Notes under the pieces: model-generated
Told to the model about the DNA's origin: nothing
Seen by the model: only the letters and a program-made list of their open reading frames with translations
The model's database searches: none
Translations under genes and position numbers: made by a program
In this document: positions 7,949 through 13,735 of the stretch, piece after piece
Position numbering within the stretch: position 1 is the stretch's first letter
Layout of the letters: each line of letters begins with the position of its first letter
DNA from: an uncultured Streptococcus sp.
GTDB taxonomy: Bacteria; Bacillota; Bacilli; Lactobacillales; Streptococcaceae
Direction: 5' to 3'
Assembly: GCA_902479835.1 (NCBI GenBank)
Contig: CABSQC010000008.1
Span: 1 to 13,735, forward strand
Length of the DNA: 13,735 nt

Positions 7949-8893
7949 ATGAAGAAAAAACTTGTAGCAGGTGCTGTGACCTTGCTATCAGTCGTAACGC
8001 TAGCAGCATGTGCCAATGGCACAAACAAAGACGTCGTGACCATGAAAGGGGACACGATTACAGTTTCTGATTTCTATGATGAAATCAAAACAAACCAAGG
8101 AGCTCAACAAGTTCTTTTCCAAATGACCATCAATAAAGTCTTTGAAAAAGAATATGGATCAAAAGTTTCTGATAAAGAAGTCGATAAAGAATTGGCTAAA
8201 CAAAAGAAACAATTAGGCAACCAATTCGATGCATACTTGGCGCAACAAGGTTTGACGGAAGAAACAGCGAAGAAACAAATCCGCAGCAATATGTTGTTGG
8301 AATATGCAGTTAACCAAGCAGCTAAGAAAGATATCAAAGAGTCTGACTACAAGGCGGCTTTTGAATCTTACACACCAGAAGTAACAGCACAAATTATCAA
8401 GTTGGATTCAGAAGATAAAGCAAAAGAAGTGTTGGAAGCAGCTAAAGCGGAAGGTGCAGACTTTGCCCAAATCGCCAAAGACAATTCAACAGATACTGCT
8501 ACAAAAGACAAAGGTGGCGAAGTCAAGTTTGATTCAGGAACAGCAGATATTCCATCTCAAGTCAAAGAAGCTGCCTTTAAGTTGGATGAAAATGGGATTT
8601 CAGATGTGATCACAGTTTCAGCAGGTCAAAACTATTCTGCTAGCTACTATATTGTCAAATTGAATAAGAAGACAGAAAAAGGTTCTGACTGGAAGAAATA
8701 CGAAAAACGTTTGAAAGAGATCATTGTTGACGGTCGTAAGCAAGATACTAACTACATCCGTAGCATTATTGCAAAAGCGATGACCAATGCCAATATCAAG
8801 GTCAAAGATGATGCCTTCAAATCAACCTTCAACCAATATTTGCAAAATATCGGTGTTCAAACAAGTGATAGCAGCTCATCATCTAAAAAATAG
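7949..8893 (+). CDS. prsA: Foldase lipoprotein PrsA (pneumococcal PpmA type)
   Basis: Extracytoplasmic foldase of 314 aa anchored by a lipid at Cys21 (lipobox LAAC) that helps exported proteins fold between membrane and wall. The order is signal peptide (1-20), N-terminal SurA-like helical region (about 25-140), parvulin/PPIC domain (about 143-242), C-terminal helical region and a Ser/Lys tail. In the parvulin domain the first strand reads TAQIIKL (146-152), where active parvulins carry a His (as in SHIL). Gln148 replaces that His, so chaperone action without efficient prolyl isomerisation is likely. The start has GGAG (7935-7938) upstream. The position after coiA, pepF and the methyltransferase matches ppmA in pneumococcus. 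Family call is secure; lost isomerase activity is inferred. Confidence 0.93.
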   Translation: MKKKLVAGAVTLLSVVTLAACANGTNKDVVTMKGDTITVSDFYDEIKTNQGAQQVLFQMTINKVFEKEYGSKVSDKEVDKELAKQKKQLGNQFDAYLAQQGLTEETAKKQIRSNMLLEYAVNQAAKKDIKESDYKAAFESYTPEVTAQIIKLDSEDKAKEVLEAAKAEGADFAQIAKDNSTDTATKDKGGEVKFDSGTADIPSQVKEAAFKLDENGISDVITVSAGQNYSASYYIVKLNKKTEKGSDWKKYEKRLKEIIVDGRKQDTNYIRSIIAKAMTNANIKVKDDAFKSTFNQYLQNIGVQTSDSSSSSKK

Positions 8894-8922
8894 TTGACGG
8901 TTCCTTTTGGAACTTGTATAAT
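8894..8922 (+). promoter_or_regulatory. Strong sigma-A promoter of the alaS T-box operon
   Basis: TTGACG (5 of 6), a 17-bp spacer and a perfect TATAAT (8917-8922). The spacer contains a small palindrome (GGTTCC, TTTT, GGAAC) that could also act as a weak terminator for prsA, though it has no T tract. Predicted start is near 8929. Confidence 0.9.
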
Positions 8923-8928
8923 GAAATA

Positions 8929-9116
8929 GTTGAGAATAAATCATTGTTACTCGGAATCAGAGAAGTGGCGGGGGGGGGGGCCATGGAAGAGAAAAGATTT
9001 TTTTACTCGGCTGAGACAAATGCATATAAAAAGAAGAAAGAAAAGTTTATTGAATGAAAGGGGGAACGCGGGTTTTTGCCCCTTGTTTTGTGGGTTTTTT
9101 TTTTTTTTTTGGGGGG
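8929..9116 (+). promoter_or_regulatory. Probable T-box leader (tRNA-Ala riboswitch), apparently damaged
   Basis: A 5' leader of about 218 nt precedes the LURP-alaS operon. T-box signs, in order: a stem I base pairing CATTGT and CTCGG (8942-8954) with CTGAG and ACAAATG (9011-9022); the conserved AGAGA (8959-8963) after AATC, with GATT opposite near 8997; a GCT triplet at 9010-9012 as a possible alanine specifier; then AGGGGGAACGCG (9059-9070), which equals the T-box core AGGGTGGAACCGCG minus one T and one C. AAGGGG (9058-9063) pairs with CCCCTT (9079-9084) as a terminator, followed by T-rich DNA. The missing T belongs to the UGGN that pairs with the tRNA acceptor end. G11 (8970-8980), T16 (9095-9110) and G6 (9111-9116) runs suggest sequence errors or decay. 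The leader's identity rests on this pattern and on alaS downstream. Confidence 0.75.
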
Positions 9117-9146
9117 TTTCTGGAGCTTTTTAAAGGAGATCAAAAG

Positions 9147-9632
9147 ATGCGAACCTATCAAGTGAAACAAAAATTTCGATTGGGTGGCGAGCGGTTCGAT
9201 ATCAAAGATGAGTTGGGAAATGTTGAGTACCAGGTTGAGGGATCTTTTCTTAAGATTCCCAAGACTTTTACCATCTACGATAAGAATGGACAAGAAGTGA
9301 GCCACATTACTAAAAAAACAATCAGCCTTCTTCCTAAGTTTGTGGTTGAGTTGAAGGATGGGGACCGCTTTTTTATCCATAAAAAGCTGACGCTCTTCAG
9401 GGATAAATACGATATCGAAGATTTGGGACTTCGGGTACAAGGAAATATCTGGGACCTAGAATTCAAATTATTCGATGATCGGGATCAAATCGTCGCTGAG
9501 ATTAGCAAGGAACTCTTTCATCTAACCTCTACCTACCAAGTATCGGTGTATGAGGATGAATACGCTGATTTAGTCATCTCACTTTGTGTCGCCATCGATT
9601 ATGTCGAAATGTTAGAAGCTGGCGCAAATTAA
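9147..9632 (+). CDS. LURP-one-related family protein
   Basis: A 161-aa cytoplasmic protein of the LURP-one-related family (Tubby-like 12-stranded barrel; bacterial members include YxjI). No enzymatic role is established for the family. Repeating beta-hairpin units are visible: YQVKQKFRLGGERFDIKDELGN, then GSFLKIPKTFTIYDKNGQEV, then HKKLTLFRDKYDIEDLGL, and EFKLFDDRDQIVAEISKE. This is the family's pattern of aromatic strands ending in Asp/Gly turns. I chose ATG 9147, after AAAGGAGAT (9132-9140). The reading frame stays open back to 9054, but that extension translates the T-box and T-run and is not protein. It ends 24 nt before alaS, so both should be under T-box control. No signal peptide. Confidence 0.82.
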   Translation: MRTYQVKQKFRLGGERFDIKDELGNVEYQVEGSFLKIPKTFTIYDKNGQEVSHITKKTISLLPKFVVELKDGDRFFIHKKLTLFRDKYDIEDLGLRVQGNIWDLEFKLFDDRDQIVAEISKELFHLTSTYQVSVYEDEYADLVISLCVAIDYVEMLEAGAN

Positions 9633-9656
9633 GCTTAAAAAAATTAGGAGAAAAAT

Positions 9657-12275
9657 ATGAAACAATTATCTAGTGCACAAGTTCGTCAAATGTGGCTTGA
9701 TTTCTGGGCAAGCAAAGGTCACTCTGTAGAACCATCTGTTAGCTTGGTTCCTGTAAACGACCCTACACTTTTGTGGATTAACTCAGGGGTTGCCACTCTT
9801 AAGAAATACTTCGATGGAACCATCAAACCTGAAAATCCACGGATTACAAATGCTCAAAAAGCCATCCGTACCAATGATATCGAAAACGTAGGGAAGACTG
9901 CTCGTCACCATACCATGTTTGAAATGTTGGGGAACTTCTCAATCGGAGATTATTTCCGTGATGAAGCCATTACGTGGGCTTATGAACTTTTGACAAGCCC
10001 TGAATGGTTTGATTTCCCTAAAGACAAACTTTACATGACCTATTACCCTGACGACAAGGATTCATACAACCGTTGGATCGCTGTTGGTGTAGATCCAAGT
10101 CACTTGATCCCAATCGAAGACAACTTCTGGGAAATCGGTGCGGGGCCTTCTGGACCAGATACAGAAATCTTCTTTGACCGTGGAGAAGCCTTTGACCCTG
10201 AAAATATCGGTCTTCGTCTGCTTGCAGAAGATATCGAAAACGACCGTTACATCGAAATCTGGAACATTGTCTTGTCACAATTTAACGCTGACCCTGCTGT
10301 TCCTCGTAGTGAGTACAAGGAATTGCCACACAAGAACATTGATACGGGTGCAGGTTTGGAACGTTTGGTAGCCGTTATCCAAGGGGCCAAGACTAACTTT
10401 GAAACAGACCTCTTCATGCCAATCATTCGTGAAGTGGAAAAGATGTCTGGTAAAACCTATGATCCAGATGGCGATAACATGAGCTTCAAGGTGATTGCTG
10501 ACCACATCCGTTCGCTTTCATTTGCGATTGGTGATGGGGCTCTTCCAGGTAATGAAGGACGCGGTTACGTTCTTCGTCGTCTCCTCCGTCGTGCTTCCAT
10601 GCATGGGCAAAAATTGGGGATTGAAGGAACCTTCTTGTATAAATTGGTTCCAACCGTTGGGAAGATCATGGAAAGTTACTACCCAGAAGTACTTGAAAAA
10701 CAAGACTTTATCGAAAAAATTATCAAGAGTGAAGAAGAGTCATTTGCTCGTACTTTGAATTCTGGTCAACACTTTGCCCAAACCATCGTTGAAGACTTGA
10801 AAGCCAAAGGTCAAACAGTGATTGCTGGTCAAGATGTCTTTAAACTTTATGATACATACGGATTCCCAGTAGAATTGACAGAAGAAATCGCTGAAGAAGC
10901 TGGAATGACAGTCGATCGTGAAGGTTTTGAAGCAGCTATGAAGGAACAACAAGAACGGGCGCGTGCATCTGCTGTCAAAGGTGGATCTATGGGGATGCAA
11001 AATGAAACCCTTCAAAACATTACAGTTGAAAGTAGCTTCAACTACAATGCCAGCCAATTGCCTTCTAAGTTGGTGGCTATCGTAGCGGACAATGCAGAAG
11101 TAGAAGCTGTATCTGAAGGGACTGCATCACTGATCTTTGCAGAAACTCCATTCTATGCTGAAATGGGTGGACAAGTTGCGGACCATGGTCAAATCTTGGA
11201 TGCTGCAGGAAACGTCGTAGCGACAGTGACAGATGTTCAAAAAGCACCAAATGGACAACCACTTCATACTGTTGAAGTTCTTGCTCCTCTTGCCTTGAAC
11301 CAAGAATACACCTTGGCGATCGATACCAATCGTCGTCATCGTGTTATGAAGAACCACACTGCAACTCACTTGCTCCATGCGGCTCTTCACAATATCCTTG
11401 GTAACCATGCAACCCAAGCAGGATCTCTTAACGAAGTAGAATTCCTTCGCTTTGACTTCACCCACTTCCAAGCCGTAACTCCAGAAGAATTGCGTGCTAT
11501 TGAGCAACAAGTCAATGAAAAGATTTGGGAAGCGATCGCAGTCGAAACGATTGAAACAGATATCGATACTGCTAAAGAAATGGGAGCTATGGCCCTCTTT
11601 GGTGAGAAATACGGTAAGGAAGTTCGCGTAGTCACTATCGGGGACTACTCTGTTGAGCTCTGTGGTGGTACCCACGTAGGCAATACTTCTGAAATTGGTC
11701 TCTTCAAGATTGTCAAAGAAGAAGGGATCGGATCAGGAACTCGTCGTATCTTGGCAGTGACTGGTAAGGAAGCCTTTGAAGCTTATCGTGAACAAGAAGA
11801 TGCTCTGAAAGCAGTCGCAGCAACTTTGAAAGCTCCTCAACTCAAAGAAGTACCTCACAAGGTTGAAGGACTTCAGGAACAACTCCGTCAGTTGCAAAAA
11901 GAAAATGCAGAATTGAAGGAAAAAGCAGCAGCAGCGGCAGCAGGGGATGTCTTCAAGAATGTTCAAGAAGCAAATGGACACCGTTACATTGCCAGCCAAG
12001 TTTCTGTATCAGATGCAGGTGCTCTTCGTACCTTTGCGGATAACTGGAAACAAAAAGATTACTCTGACGTCCTTGTTCTTGTCGCAGCCATCGGTGACAA
12101 GGTCAATGTCCTTGTAGCTAGCAAGACAAAAGAGGTCCATGCAGGTAATGTGATCAAAGAATTGGCTCCAATCGTCGATGGACGTGGTGGTGGTAAACCA
12201 GACATGGCCATGGCAGGAGGAAGCAACCAAGCTAAAATCCAAGAATTGTTGGATGCTGTAGCAGGTAAATTGTAA
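9657..12275 (+). CDS. alaS: Alanyl-tRNA synthetase
   Basis: Class II aminoacyl-tRNA synthetase of 872 aa (full length for bacteria) that charges tRNA-Ala and edits mischarged Ser and Gly. The catalytic domain (about 1-250) contains motif 2-like [13 protein letters not shown] (83-95). The tRNA-recognition domain extends to about 450. The editing domain carries the zinc-binding HTATH (His567, His571) and CGGTH (Cys669, His673). A coiled-coil linker (about 735-765, with an Ala run AAAAAAG) leads to the C-Ala domain ending in [14 protein letters not shown] (from about 842). The start has TAGGAG (9645-9650) upstream. It is the second gene of the T-box operon and is closed by a terminator. Identification is certain. 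Confidence 0.98.
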   Translation: MKQLSSAQVRQMWLDFWASKGHSVEPSVSLVPVNDPTLLWINSGVATLKKYFDGTIKPENPRITNAQKAIRTNDIENVGKTARHHTMFEMLGNFSIGDYFRDEAITWAYELLTSPEWFDFPKDKLYMTYYPDDKDSYNRWIAVGVDPSHLIPIEDNFWEIGAGPSGPDTEIFFDRGEAFDPENIGLRLLAEDIENDRYIEIWNIVLSQFNADPAVPRSEYKELPHKNIDTGAGLERLVAVIQGAKTNFETDLFMPIIREVEKMSGKTYDPDGDNMSFKVIADHIRSLSFAIGDGALPGNEGRGYVLRRLLRRASMHGQKLGIEGTFLYKLVPTVGKIMESYYPEVLEKQDFIEKIIKSEEESFARTLNSGQHFAQTIVEDLKAKGQTVIAGQDVFKLYDTYGFPVELTEEIAEEAGMTVDREGFEAAMKEQQERARASAVKGGSMGMQNETLQNITVESSFNYNASQLPSKLVAIVADNAEVEAVSEGTASLIFAETPFYAEMGGQVADHGQILDAAGNVVATVTDVQKAPNGQPLHTVEVLAPLALNQEYTLAIDTNRRHRVMKNHTATHLLHAALHNILGNHATQAGSLNEVEFLRFDFTHFQAVTPEELRAIEQQVNEKIWEAIAVETIETDIDTAKEMGAMALFGEKYGKEVRVVTIGDYSVELCGGTHVGNTSEIGLFKIVKEEGIGSGTRRILAVTGKEAFEAYREQEDALKAVAATLKAPQLKEVPHKVEGLQEQLRQLQKENAELKEKAAAAAAGDVFKNVQEANGHRYIASQVSVSDAGALRTFADNWKQKDYSDVLVLVAAIGDKVNVLVASKTKEVHAGNVIKELAPIVDGRGGGKPDMAMAGGSNQAKIQELLDAVAGKL

Positions 12276-12282
12276 TCTAGAG

Positions 12283-12310
12283 AAGATCTACCCTCGGGTA
12301 GGTCTTTTTG
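12283..12310 (+). terminator. Rho-independent terminator of the alaS operon
   Basis: AAGATCTACC and GGTAGGTCTT form a 10-bp stem with one G-T pair around a CTCG loop, followed by T5 and more T-rich DNA. Confidence 0.92.
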
Positions 12311-12334
12311 TTTGTGTATTTTTTTATATATGGC

Positions 12335-12362
12335 TTGACTATTTTTGAAAATGTGATAAACT
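12335..12362 (+). promoter_or_regulatory. Possible promoter for the cas1 remnant and cas2
   Basis: TTGACT (12335-12340, 5 of 6), a 16-bp spacer and TAAACT (12357-12362, 4 of 6). It is the only promoter-like pair between the alaS terminator and the cas1 start, but the -10 is weak. Confidence 0.4.
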
Positions 12363-12395
12363 GATATCCTTTATCCATTGAGGAAGTGTCAGGAC

Positions 12396-12732
12396 ATGAG
12401 TGGTTTATTCGTACAAAAGTCGGACTATGCTTTAGGTCTATCTGAATACAGAATTATCGTGAAAAATGGGAATGGTGAAATTTTCAGGGAGAGCTAGAAA
12501 AGGAGCTATTTGAAAAAGAGGAGGATGATGCTGTCATATGAACAGATGAGGGAAGTGAAATCTTTATCCGAGGTATGAGGGAAAGGATGCTGGAAAATCA
12601 TCCATATGTTCAAGGTATAGCAAACGTTACAGTTTTTTCTATACTGCTGATCAGCAAATCAAAAGCTTGATCAGGTCGTTTGAGGAGCTAGGTCCTCAAT
12701 CTTATCGAATATGTGATACAGGAGATAACTAA
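12396..12732 (+). pseudogene. cas1: cas1 remnant with internal deletion, stop and frameshift
   Basis: Three pieces of a Cas1 integrase survive in three frames. Piece 1 (12396-12494) starts at an ATG behind GAGGAAG and encodes 33 residues, including LFVQKSDYALGLSEYRIIVK, like the Cas1 N-terminal strand domain, then stops at TAG 12495. Piece 2 (about 12491-12618) encodes LEKELFEKEEDDAVI, an in-frame TGA (12539-12541, probably a former Trp), then TDEGSEIFIRGMRERML and ENHPYVQG. Piece 3 (12619-12732) encodes KRYSFFYTADQQIKSLIRSF and ends SYRICDTGDN, a Cas1-like C terminus. Its TAA overlaps the cas2 ATG as TAATG, the coupling expected of cas1-cas2. About 110 codons remain of an expected 300-340, and the central catalytic region is gone, so no active integrase can be made. 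The family call is from pattern and context, not a search. Confidence 0.8.
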
Positions 12733-13061
12733 TGGGATTATTCTATCGTTTATCAGGAGATGAGAAAGAGTTCGCCAAGAAAAAGTCTCTCTTTTGCTTG
12801 ATTATCTACGATATCACCAGCAATAAACGGAGATTGAAATTGTCTAAACTACTAGAGGGATTTGGGGTTCAAGTGCAACGCTCCTGTTTTGAGGTAGATT
12901 TAGAGGGCTCTAGTTATCAGCTCTTACTTGGTGCTCTTCAAGATTTTTATGATGCCAAGCAAGAGGACAACATTATCATCTATGTCGGTAGTCGGGAGGA
13001 AACTGTTCGTTTGAATAGTGATGAGGGCTCAGTAGAACGTGAAGATTGTTTGTTCTTCTAG
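12732..13061 (+). CDS. cas2: CRISPR-associated protein Cas2
   Basis: Small ferredoxin-fold protein of 109 aa. Cas2 dimers hold Cas1 dimers together in the spacer-integration complex. The first strand FCLIIYDI (21-28) carries the conserved Asp27, followed by NKRRLKLSKLLEGFG (31-45) and VQRSCFEVDL (48-57), the standard Cas2 pattern. IIIYVG (81-86) is the fourth strand. An extra N-terminal stretch of about 18 residues (MGLFYRLSGDEKEFAKKK) makes it slightly longer than the usual 85-100 aa. The start has AGGAG at 12720-12724 inside the cas1 remnant and overlaps its stop. Cas2 is intact although its partner is destroyed, so it is probably orphaned here unless another Cas1 exists in the genome. The CRISPR leader begins at its stop codon. 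Confidence 0.92.
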   Translation: MGLFYRLSGDEKEFAKKKSLFCLIIYDITSNKRRLKLSKLLEGFGVQVQRSCFEVDLEGSSYQLLLGALQDFYDAKQEDNIIIYVGSREETVRLNSDEGSVEREDCLFF

Positions 13062-13154
13062 CTGAAAGCTCTCGTAAAATATGGTATACTTAAGATAGTT
13101 TCCAGGTAGGAACTATCTTGTGTGTTGATTTCCTTTTGGGGTACAAGATATGGG
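13062..13154 (+). promoter_or_regulatory. CRISPR leader with extended -10 promoter and inverted repeat
   Basis: The 93 bp between cas2 and the first repeat is AT-rich. TGgTATACT (13082-13090) is an extended -10 with a 4-of-6 -35 candidate CTGAAA 17 bp upstream (13062-13067), suited to starting pre-crRNA at about 13097. AAGATAGTT and CC (13092-13103) pair with GG and AACTATCTT (13109-13119) in a near-perfect inverted repeat without a T tract. Transcription would start inside it, so it is more likely a DNA site than a terminator. GGTAGGAAC in its right arm (13105-13113) recurs at the leader-repeat junction (13154-13162, with one base of flexibility in alignment). Confidence 0.6.
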
Positions 13155-13735
13155 GTAGGAACCCACCCAACCCTCGCGAGGGGACGGAAACTATACCTCT
13201 TTAGGGTATCTTACTTCTTTTGTAGTATTGTGGAAACCCACCCATACCTCGCGAGGGGACGGAAACTTTCCATTGTATACCTTCCCTATAATGCTCACTG
13301 TAGGAACCCACCCATACCTCGCGAGGGGCCGGAAACGCTTAGGCTCTGGTTTAGGTTCAGGCTTAGGCTCTGATTGTAGGAAACCACCTATACCTCGAGA
13401 GGGGCCGGAAACGTTGTGTCATTTTATGTTTCCTCCTTAAATGACTTGTAGGAGACCACCTATACCTCGAGAGGGGACGGAAACTAAACATGAACCGTTA
13501 CACCTTTAGGGTCTTCCACGTAGGAAACCACCCATACCTCGATAGGGGCCGGAAACTTGAATACATCAATTGGTTTGACCTTGTGCTTCAGTAGTACCCC
13601 ACCCATACCTCGACAGGGGCCGGAAACCCAAAGGGACTTTTTTATTCTCTGCCAGCTAACCGGTAGTACCCCACCCATACCTCGAGAGGGGACGGAAACA
13701 CTACATCCAATCTTTCTCTATGTGGACCTTCGTCT
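13155..13735 (+). CRISPR. Type III-A-like CRISPR array, 8 degenerate 37-bp repeats, runs off the window
   Basis: Repeats lie at 13155-13191, 13230-13266, 13300-13336, 13376-13412, 13448-13484, 13520-13556, 13591-13627 and 13663-13699. Spacers are 38, 33, 39, 35, 35, 34 and 35 nt, plus 36 nt of an eighth reaching the window end. The 5' half is near GTAGGAACCCACCCATA and the 3' half is CCTCGAGAGGGGACGGAAAC in the best-conserved form. That 3' half, from memory, equals the S. thermophilus CRISPR2 (type III-A) repeat, and ACGGAAAC is its known crRNA 5' handle, which fixes transcription as + strand from the leader. No two repeats are identical. Stem CCTC/GGGG is invariant; loops are GCGA (repeats 1-3), GAGA (4, 5, 8), GATA (6) and GACA (7). 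The handle starts with A in repeats 1, 2, 5, 8 and with C in 3, 4, 6, 7. cas6, cas10 and csm genes would be expected beyond 13735. Confidence 0.96.

Noticed and set aside
8900..8913. The GGTTCC/GGAAC palindrome as the prsA terminator
   Set aside because: It is short, has no T tract, and lies exactly in the 17-bp spacer of a near-consensus promoter. It may contribute weakly but I do not list it as a terminator.
9054..9146. A 31-codon N-terminal extension of the LURP-one gene
   Set aside because: It reads through the T-box core and the T16/G6 runs, giving Phe and Gly runs, and has no good ribosome binding site. ATG 9147 has AAAGGAGAT and starts the family domain.
9003..9440. A 145-codon reverse-strand frame across the T-box and LURP gene
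   Set aside because: It covers homopolymers as a Lys run, opposes a well-supported gene and matches nothing recognisable.
11127..11675. A 182-codon antisense frame opposite alaS
   Set aside because: It is a shadow of a long coding frame, with no ribosome binding site or recognisable domain.
12396..12497. A genuine 33-aa small protein
   Set aside because: Its sequence looks like a Cas1 N terminus, and further Cas1-like pieces follow in other frames up to the cas2 start, so it is a gene fragment.
13092..13119. The leader inverted repeat as a rho-independent terminator of cas2
   Set aside because: No T run follows, and a terminator there would fall at the predicted pre-crRNA start.
13122..13678. 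Open frames of 64-83 codons on both strands across the CRISPR array
   Set aside because: They translate the 37-bp repeats over and over (for example THPYLARGRK) and have no ribosome binding sites. They are by-products of repetitive DNA.

Overview
The window is low-GC Gram-positive DNA from a member of the genus Streptococcus, probably an oral or viridans-group species. The evidence is the gene content and order (coiA, pepF, an O-methyltransferase and a prsA/ppmA-type foldase side by side, as in pneumococcus and relatives), strong AGGAGG ribosome binding sites, extended -10 promoters and a probable competence (cin-box) promoter. Every gene I support is on the + strand.

Region 1 (1-3588) is housekeeping: nagB (glucosamine-6-phosphate deaminase), a membrane-anchored D,D-carboxypeptidase (dacA/pbp3 type) and an HcaT/LacY-like MFS transporter, each followed by a rho-independent terminator. 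Region 2 (3615-8893) starts with an unrecognised Ser/Thr/Asp-rich lipoprotein. It continues with coiA, pepF, an O-methyltransferase and the foldase lipoprotein prsA. pepF and the methyltransferase are almost fused (1-nt gap). coiA, pepF and prsA each have a promoter-like element of their own. Region 3 (8894-12310) is a probable alanine T-box leader followed by a LURP-one-family gene and alaS, closed by a terminator. The T-box has unusual G and T homopolymers and lacks two bases of the 14-nt T-box core, so it is either sequencing-damaged or decayed.

Region 4 (12335-13735) is the accessory part. It holds a wrecked cas1 (about a third of the gene, out of frame, with an internal deletion), an intact cas2 whose start overlaps the old cas1 stop, a leader of about 93 bp, and a CRISPR array of eight 37-bp repeats that runs to the window edge. 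The 3' part of the repeats matches the type III-A repeat of Streptococcus thermophilus CRISPR2, including the crRNA handle ACGGAAAC. I therefore read this as the adaptation end of a type III-A (Csm) locus, with cas6/cas10/csm genes expected, but not seen, beyond the window.

The array is the most interesting part. No two repeats are identical. The CCTC/GGGG hairpin stem never changes, while the tetraloop takes four forms (GCGA, GAGA, GATA, GACA) and the first handle base is A in four repeats and C in the other four. All eight spacers are purine-poor on the array strand (about 36% overall), so their complements look like mRNA-sense strands. Two of those complements carry recognisable gene features: a Shine-Dalgarno plus ATG, and an Glu-Pro-Lys-Pro coding repeat. 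This fits an RNA-targeting system that can no longer acquire spacers with its own Cas1.
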